Below, piece after piece: positions 57,001 to 64,000 of a stretch of 64,000 nucleotides of DNA. The position numbers and the translations under genes were made by a program. This DNA comes from Tuctoria greenei. Its lineage: Eukaryota > Streptophyta > Magnoliopsida > Poales > Poaceae. The notes under the pieces were generated by a model. The model saw nothing but the letters and a program-made list of their open reading frames with translations. It searched no databases and was not told the origin of the DNA. Location: the NCBI GenBank assembly GCA_036927565.1, contig JAYESD010000001.1, positions 271,323,560 through 271,387,559 of the forward strand. Direction: 5' to 3'. Positions within the stretch are counted from its first letter, which is position 1. Every line of letters begins with the position of its first letter.

Positions 57001-57712
57001 GGAATGTCCATCTCATCGGACGGTGGTGAGACCTATGCCAATAGGTTAAATTGGTAGTTATCCCACTTTATTTTTCTTTCTTTATTTTTTCCACCCTATT
57101 TGGATTTTGCCCATTGCATATTTGATTTTTCCTAGCAAGTTGAGAATCTTATATTCTCAACTATCATTTTTCTTTCTTTATTTTCAAAAGAAAATTTTTA
57201 TTGGATTTGAAAAGGGTTTTTATTTGAAAAACAATTTTCTGAGCTACACATGTGGCATTTCACCAACGTGCTAACTTTATAGCCGTTGGGGAGCCATTTG
57301 CCGAAAGGGGAACCAGGGGGGCCACCTGTCAGGTCGGCCGAACCCCGTGGTCAGCCGAACAGGGAATGGAGCCAATTTGGCTCCCCTTCCTCCAACGTCT
57401 ACATTTTGAACCCCAAGTGACTGTTGGAGGGTGCACCCTATAAATTGTGTCCGCGAGGAGCACCTCTCTTCACACACCACATCATTTTACACCTCTCCAA
57501 GTCACTCTATAGCTCACCTTGTTTTTCTTGCTCTTCATTGCAACACTCTTGCTCAAATCCATCCCCAAAAAGATTTTCTTTTGTTTGCATTTGCATTTTA
57601 CACTCAAGCTTTCAAGAGGATAAAATTTGTTGAGAGTTTTGTTTTCCAAACATTGCTTCTTTTCGGATTTTTCTCGCCTTGTTTTGTTCTCGCTTGTTGA
57701 ACTCAAAAAGAC
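57001..57712 (+). promoter_or_regulatory. Internal promoter-like region before the env-like gene of the Athila-type element
   Basis: Non-coding. It has CAGGTCGGCCGAACCCCGTG at about 57328-57347 and a TATAAAT box at 57439-57445, followed by a CT-rich leader (CTCTTCACACACCACATC). The LTR promoter has a similar order: CAGGTCGGCC(A/G)AACCCC, then TATAAATA, then a CACACACCACTTGAGC-type leader. This suggests that the internal promoter derives from, or converged on, the LTR U3. Confidence 0.5.
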
Positions 57713-59221
57713 ATGAAGAGGTTGTTCGGAAAGAGGAAGGGGGCTGCAAGCTCAAGCCATGGTGAATGTTCTAGTGCACGCCTCTCTTCCATGGGTACAA
57801 GCCCAAGGAGGAGAAGTGTGTGTGAGGACACTCCCATGGATGAGAGAGGCAACCCACACCAACTTCTTCATGGCAACAACCTCGACATACAAAGCGAAAT
57901 TGATGATCAAGCACGTAGGCTTCTCCAAGATCGTGAGTTCTGCCACACCAAGGCTTACGATCCACATTTGATCTCCAAGATAGGTATGGACTCCAAATTT
58001 CTTTCCATTTGGCATGCAATTGGATTTGATGACTTTGCTCACATAGAGGAGAAAGGTTCACGCCTTCTCACTATCCAATTCCTTTGCACGCTAAGAATAG
58101 GATTTGATGGTATTGCTTTTAGATTTCAAAAAGAATACAACATCCTATGGAAATAATTAGGTAGCATCCTAGGTTTCCAAAAATGGTGTTTGCCAGATTT
58201 AGACAATTTGCCTAAGTTTAACAAACAAGGTTTTTGGCATGAACTAACTAGTGAGGTCACATGTAGGGCTCCTAGGAATAGCCACATCCAAAACCCTACC
58301 TTACGCTTCATGCATAGATGGGTGGCTATGACTATGTTCCCTAGGGGAGATGTTAGGGTTGTGCGATATGATGAATTGAAAATTTTGTTTGCCATGACTA
58401 AAAAGATAAAAGTTGCTCCAATCAAAGCCATGATGACACAATTGTTAGATTACATTTCAAAATCAGGACCAATTGAATGCACTTCATTGATTACTCATAT
58501 TGCTGAAAGGGTAGGAGCACTTAAATACTCTTCATTTGAATATATTGAAACTGAAAGAGAATTAATTGATGAAGACTATTTAGTGCAAGGACATACTCTT
58601 AAGCATGATCAAGATGGGTCCTTGATATTTTTCTATCCTGGCTTTGTCAATGTAATTCGATGACCTAACCCGGAGTTTCATTTGTACAAATGTCGGAGGC
58701 TAACCATTGATCTTCTTCCCCTTGAGGAAGCAAGAAGAAGTAATGTCTCTGGTAGGGTAACAAGGAATCGTGCGAGGGCTACAGCCACCGGCATGCCACC
58801 GATAATCTCTATGGTCCATGAATACCAAGAGGAAGAGAACCCAACGGGTTATGCGCCCGGATGGACTCAACCTCCAACGTATGAGACTGGGGGATCATCT
58901 TGGCAAGAATGGCAAAGGGATCCACCCTTATCCTCTTCAAGCTCTAGCAGCTTGCCCCCAACGTCCATGAGAGGACGTTGTTCCTTTTTGGCTAGAAGTC
59001 ATCATGACTATAGCCAAGGAATGACGAACCTCACTAGATGTATGGGAGAACTTGAAGTGAGAACGAGTGACATCTACACAACACTCCAAGAGCATGTTCA
59101 AGGTACCCAGGATTGGCAACAACACATGGATGCTCAATTCGCCAACCTCAACACGGCGCTACAACAACAACAACAAGCCGATCTTGCAGCATACTTCCGT
59201 CATCAAGGGTTCAACCCTTAA
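57713..59221 (+). pseudogene. Athila ORF1/env-like gene, broken by two stops
   Basis: Three open blocks in one order, 57713-58156, 58190-58663 and 58682-59221, separated by single stops or small gaps. A basic N-terminus (MKRLFGKRKGAASSSHGE) is followed by the plant Athila ORF1-type domain (TLRFMHRWVAMTMFPRGDVR, KIKVAPIKAMM). The C-terminus is Gln-rich (NLTRCMGELEVR, then QQQQQAD). No clear transmembrane segment is seen, so 'env-like' refers to gene position in Athila elements, not to demonstrated function. Confidence 0.75.
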
Positions 59222-60577
59222 CATGGAGGTAGCTGAAGAACAAGCTTGGGGGAGGACCCCCACTTGAGGTAACATGTATCACATTCCTTGCATATTTATT
59301 TTCCATCCATCCATCATCCACCTTGCATTAAAAAAAATAGGTTAGATTTGCTTTCATCAAATAAAGATGTGCGGTAAGAATGATTTAGAATTCACATAGA
59401 TGAAATGATGAATAGTTGCTCTGTTTTATTTTCCTAAGTCTCTAGTTTACAAATTGCTACTCTCCGAATATTGCTTTCATTGGTTTGAATTACTTTTACC
59501 TAAATTTGGAAGTTGTGGGTAGCAAAAGCTTGATCTAATTCTAGGTTGTTGCGATATTAGAATTGGTAATAGGGCTGCTAGTCCTAGTTTGAAAGTAAAA
59601 CTTAGATTTCCGGAGAAATTCTAAAAATATTTAAGTTTCCCTCAATTGATTGGAAATACCTACCAAAGCCATATGATGTTTATACATAGACAAAACCTTA
59701 TGCATATGCTATTTGCTTTCACATTGAGCGTAGTCAAACTAGTATAGACCTATGTGAGAAATCATTCAACTCTTTTTGAATTCATTCACTTGTACATGCT
59801 ATACTTCTACACTAGAAGTAAGCAAAACGCCCATCATATCCACCATACCACAATAAAGAGAGAAACTCCATGTTATTCATGTTTAGCACTTTCTTCAAAA
59901 TTCATTGCAAAGAAAGGGAGTAGAAGACATGGCTAAAAAAAGCATGCTTACATCATAAGCATGAGAAAAAAAGGAAAAAAAGTATCCATGTTTCATCCCT
60001 GCAAAAGAAAGAGAGATTATACCAAAAAGGAGTTATCTCAAGTATCCACATCCACTTACACTCCATCACACATGCACTAGTCTTGAATCAAAAAGTTTTG
60101 ATTTGAATTCTCCTAAGGCTTACTCTTTTGACTTAGCAGTATATGTGATGCAAATATGCCTACTTACTTTACTTACCAAGCTCCACATACAAGCCATATT
60201 CAATGAGTAGGAATAGTAGAGGCACAATACTTTGGTGATGAAATATTTTCACTATTCACAAAGGAGTGACTGAGAGAATCAAATTGAGGTACTCAACATC
60301 TAAATTGAATTCTCCGTGATTTAAGTGGAACTTGATTTCTAGGCTATGTTTGCTCCATTTGCTATTCTACCTTTCAACTACTCATGAATATAAGAAAGCA
60401 TAAGCCCCATGATAACTTAAGAAGGGTAGAGTATCATAGCCAATTTCTGCAATAATAGGTAGAGTATCTTGTTGTGCATTAGATACTTTTGAAAATAAGA
60501 CATTGTAGCAAATCCTGATCATCAACCTAAAGTCTTGACTTTGCTCGGGACGAGCAAAGGATAAGCTTGGGGGAGTT
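59222..60577 (+). other. Non-coding 3' region of the Athila-type element with polypurine tract
   Basis: AT-rich, no ORF with a recognisable domain. AAGCTTGGGGGAG immediately before the 3' LTR serves as polypurine tract. A similar CAAGCTTGGGGGAGG copy lies at about 59241-59255, directly after the env-like gene. Confidence 0.6.
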
Positions 60578-62248
60578 TGTTGACGGCTGTTATATACCAA
60601 TTTCATCCGTCAATTTAACTCAATTATATGAAGGATTTGTCATTTCTTGCACACATCACATTTCTATCTAACTCAATTCCACTTGGACTTGGAGAAATAT
60701 GTGTATGCAGCATTTATGCAGGAAATGAGGAAATGTAGAGAGACCAATCCTATAAAATATCATCCCACCAATCAGGCGACGACACGTGGCATCCCATGGA
60801 TCAAATGGCCCACAGAAAAAAGTATCTGAGGAGATCCAACGGTGTATCACCCATATACATCAAGGGGGTCCACCTGGCAGCCACTTGGAGGAAGCACTCC
60901 GCGTCTGGAGTGCTGACCAGGTCGGCCGAACCCCTAGTTCGGCCGACCTCTTCCTGGCGCCAAACGCGGTCAAACGATGCGTGCTGGCTCCTCCTGGCTT
61001 GAAGGAGTCAATGGTGACTGATTCGCGCGCTTTTAGTGGCGGGAACCGACCTCAACACTAGTATAAATAGGACCCCCTACCCCTCAATTCAACACATACC
61101 ACTTGAGCTTCATCTCTATTGTATACACTATCATCCTTAGTCTTAGAGGAGTTAGGTTGTAGAGAGGAGAGTCTCTAGTCCCAAGTCCAAATTGGAAAAG
61201 GAGTAAGGAGTCTCTCTCTTCTCAATCCTACATTGGGAAAGGTATGGCTCATGTATTCTTTCTTGTATTTGTGACTTTATGCATAATAAAGATAGTATCT
61301 TTAGTCTCTACTTATACATATACTTGGGCAAAGAGTTTCTTGTTTGATTGTGGAGTCCATGTATGTGGAAGGTATAGCTTCTATGACTGTTTCATCATGA
61401 ACATATCTCATTATCATAGAACCTATAGACCCCCACTATAGTCTAGTTAATTATAACATAACTATGTTAGTATGGATAATTATGTTGTGTATCAACATTG
61501 GTTCAATGATGATTCAATTAATTGCCTTAGGATGGATTGTGCCTAGGCTCTTAAGGTAATTACTTAATATGCTAGCATGGTGCTAGGATAGCTAAGTAGC
61601 ATTGGATGTCTCGTAGACCCACGGATTGAAGAGGTAGGCAGTAGGTGGTGATAGCCCTATCTGTCCTTTGTAATCCTCCATGTTCGGCTATGCCACAGGC
61701 TCTTGGCGGGAGTCGCCCTAGTATTGCTAGGGGTAAGCCCGTGCTCGATGTGTTGAACCACATAGCATAAGTATTCACTATTGATCTAGCTTATGGATAA
61801 TTAGCTTAGACTATGTATATGTACAATAGATCATAGTAGGAGTACCTCCATAACTCTCAACCTTAACTAACCTCTAGGATCCTCTTACCCCCCTTAGACT
61901 TGAAAGCTTTTGTGTGTGTCACACTACCTCCACTATTATTTTATCCATCCTTACTAGATTCTTACCTAGACCTTTCTACCCTTTCCACTTGATGATTGTT
62001 ATATATCTACCCCGCCTTCCTTTGGGATCAAATAAATGACACCCTTGGGAATACTCTTTAGGGGAAATGCTACAATGATACCTCCGTGCGCTTGCGGAAT
62101 TCACTCTGTGATCCAATAGAACCATTAACAAGCATTTCTAACACATCAGTTGGAGATGTTTAGTTAATGGTGCGTAAGTAATACCAACAAGTATTTCTGG
62201 CACTATTGCTAGGGATGATTTGTTAGTATACCTTAGGAGCCGTCAACA
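60578..62248 (+). repeat. 3' LTR of the Athila-type element
   Basis: 1,671 bp, TATAAATA at 61062-61069, ends GCCGTCAACA next to the GTACC target copy. Confidence 0.9.
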
Positions 62249-62253
62249 GTACC

Positions 62254-62925
62254 CAAAGATGCGTGGATCTGCTCCCAAAATCGAGCAACAAATAAGGTTC
62301 CACGATCTTATATGATAGTGCGGGGTACTCCATGTAGGCACAGGATCCTGGCAATATACAACTCTGCATATTTTTGTGCCACATAATTGACATTTACTGG
62401 AATAAAGTGAGCCGACTTGGTGAGTCGGTCGACTATCACCCAAATCAAGTCATGCTTACGAAAGGTGAGAGGTAATCCAAGAATGAAATCCATGCTGATG
62501 TCCTCCCATTTCTAGTCCGGTATGCTCAAAGGTTGAAGTTGTCCTGCTGCCTTCAGATGGTCGACTTTCACCCACTGACACGTATCACATTCGGATACGT
62601 ACTTCGCTATCTCCCTCTTCATCCGAGTCCACCAAAATTTCTTCTTTAAGTCTTGGTACAATTTGTTACTTCCCGGATGAATTGAATACTTGGACAAATG
62701 AGCTTCGTCCAATATCATCTTTTGAAATTCCTCATTGCGGGGCGCCACGATGCAGTTTTTGAACCAGATGATACCGTCATCGTCACATCGGAAACACTTC
62801 ATCTCCCCTTTATTCATTCTTCGACGAATATATGATATGCCCTTGTCTTTCTTCTGAGCCTCCACAATATCTTCCCTTATGGTAGGAATCAGAGCTAGAT
62901 CGTAGAGCGACACATATGGAACCAA
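62254..62925 (-). pseudogene. Chromovirus integrase, N-terminal and core part
   Basis: Reading leftward: the zinc-binding region (HLSKYSIHPGSNKLYQDLKK, then FWWTRMKREIAKYVSECDTC) and the core start (SMDFILGLP with the first catalytic Asp, then VDRLTKSAHFIPV). A stop lies near 62516-62514, between zinc domain and core, and a frameshift lies near 62312 after HGVPRTII. The frame continues at 53050 beyond the Athila-type insert. Confidence 0.85.
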
Positions 62926-64000
62926 GTAGAGACTCGGCTCTTCTTATTCTATCAAAGTGATATAAAGATTATTGACATGGGACTTGCGACTCAACGCATC
63001 TGCAACTACATTCGCCTTGCCAGGGTGGTAGTGGATCTCAATCTCGTAGTCTTTGATCAATTCCAACCATCTTCACTGTCGCATATTCAAGTCATTTTGG
63101 GTGAATATGTACTTCAAGCTTTTGTGATTAGTGTAGAGATGCACTAGGTTGCCCAATAAATAGTGTCTCCACATCTTCAATGCAAGTACCACGGCAGCGA
63201 GCTCAAGATCATGAGTCGGATAATGCTGCTCATGGTTCCGAAGCTACCGTGATCCATAAGTGATCACCCTTCTGTCTTGCATCAACACACAACCCAAACC
63301 AATCCCAGATGCATCATAATAAACATCAAATGACTTGGTTGTATCCGATTGTGCTAATACCGGTGCTGCTGTGAGGTGTTTCACTAATGCTTGAAAACCT
63401 CCCTCACATTCCTTGGTCCATACATACTTCTTCCCTTTCTTCAGAAGTTCCGTTATTTGTTTAGCTATTTTGGAAAAACTTGGAATGAACCTACGGTAAT
63501 ATCCTGCTAGACCCATTTGAGTACTTGCTTAATCTTACTTGGATCAGCTGTAATCCCTTCAGCAGAGATGATGTGCCCTAGAAATGGCACTTGGCTGATC
63601 CAGAACTCACATTTGCTAAATTTGGCATACAACTTGTGGTCTCGCAATCGTTGGAGCATGATGCGCAAATGTTGAGCATGTTCTTCTTTGGATTTTGAAT
63701 ACACAAGGATGTCATTGATGAATACCACGACAAACTTGTCCAATTCCGGCATGAACACCGAATTCATGAGATACATGAAATGAGCCGGTGCATTGGTCAA
63801 TCCGAAGGACATGACACGGTACTCATACAATCCATACCTCGTCGAGAATGCCATCTTAGGTATATCCTCTGGTCGAATCCTGATCTGATGATATCCAGAG
63901 CAAAGATCCATCTTTGAAAATATCCTAGTACCCACCAATTGATCGAACAGAATATCGATGTGTGGTAGTGGATACTTATTCTTGATTGTGACAGCATTGA
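62926..64000 (-). pseudogene. Chromovirus reverse transcriptase and RNase H
   Basis: Reading leftward, RT (63997-63507) shows [30 protein letters not shown] and [11 protein letters not shown], and RNase H follows (63516-62960), with SFDVYYDASGIGLGCVL. The RT active-site box has Asn where the family has the first of two Asp (FIND for FIDD). RT and RNase H are offset by a frame change near 63510, and the RNase H frame meets a stop at about 63244. The 5' part of pol lies outside the window. Confidence 0.85.

Larger units (their letters stand above)
53056..62248 (+). mobile_element. Athila-type Ty3/gypsy derivative, 9.2 kb, lacking RT and integrase
   Basis: Both LTRs start TGTTGACGGCTG and end in TCAACA. 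The duplication GTACC flanks the element (53051-53055, 62249-62253). Inside are a primer-binding site, gag, protease, and a third gene of the Athila ORF1/env-like type; RT, RNase H and integrase are absent. A polypurine tract (AAGCTTGGGGGAG) ends at the 3' LTR. It must have been copied using enzymes from a related element, or lost pol after insertion. It sits inside the chromovirus integrase. Confidence 0.9.
35053..64000 (-). mobile_element. Leftward Ty3/gypsy chromovirus, host of two nested retrotransposons, incomplete at window end
   Basis: The 3' LTR spans 35053-35925 plus 48784-52180 (about 4.27 kb without the insert). Read leftward it starts TGTAAAATCCCAGC and ends GGTGTTACA. A polypurine tract (AAGAGGGGAGGAA on the minus strand, 52181-52195) directly precedes it. 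Integrase, chromodomain, RNase H and RT follow to the right in the expected minus-strand order. The 5' LTR, gag and protease lie past the window. Left target site is probably ATAGT (35048-35052); the other copy is out of view. Several stops and a frameshift show the element is dead. Confidence 0.88.

Overview
The window reads as nuclear DNA of a grass, most likely panicoid. It has short GC-rich genes set in AT-rich intergenic DNA, Stowaway-type MITEs, an En/Spm-type CACTA transposon, and nested Ty3/gypsy retrotransposons with LTRs up to 4 kb. The species call is an inference from repeat style; no marker fixes it.

Layout. 1-1000: probable promoter and leader of a leftward gene whose body lies outside the window. 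2719-4264: a two-coding-exon U1-type zinc-finger gene. 6531-13113: a GH17 beta-1,3-glucanase gene, dead because a 3.78-kb solo LTR (8592-12373, target duplication GTGAA) sits in exon 2 and a 2-bp insertion shifts the C-terminus. 13668-14061: three Stowaway-like MITEs. 14403-33222: an 18.8-kb CACTA element with both ends and its AGT target duplication. 33664-33903: a small secreted cysteine-rich peptide gene with a good TATA box. 34939-35052: the last coding stretch of a phosphoglycerate kinase gene, cut by the next element. 35053 to the window end: a leftward chromovirus whose LTR was split by a 12.85-kb Tat-type element (35926-48778, duplication GCCAC) and whose integrase was split by a 9.2-kb Athila-type derivative (53056-62248, duplication GTACC).

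The CACTA element is the most interesting object. It has an intact TNP2 transposase (minus strand) and an intact six-exon partner gene (plus strand) that ends in a ULP1/C48 SUMO-protease-like domain with the expected His, Asp, Gln and Cys. Immediately downstream of TNP2, on the same strand, five exons encode a complete SUMO-conjugating E2 (UBC9/SCE1-like) with its catalytic Cys. A 157-bp GT-AG intron spanning the TNP2 stop codon would join transposase and E2 in frame. One transposon therefore appears to carry both a SUMO-conjugating and a SUMO-deconjugating module. It also holds an F-box/Sel1/MYND-like gene and two related small acidic ORFs. Each of these is bracketed by hairpin copies of the subterminal motif and by 491-bp or 754-bp tandem repeats, as if built from cassettes.

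Everything was read by eye. Family assignments rest on recognised motifs, and splice sites on GT/AG signals plus frame continuity. LTR ages, copy number and expression could not be computed.
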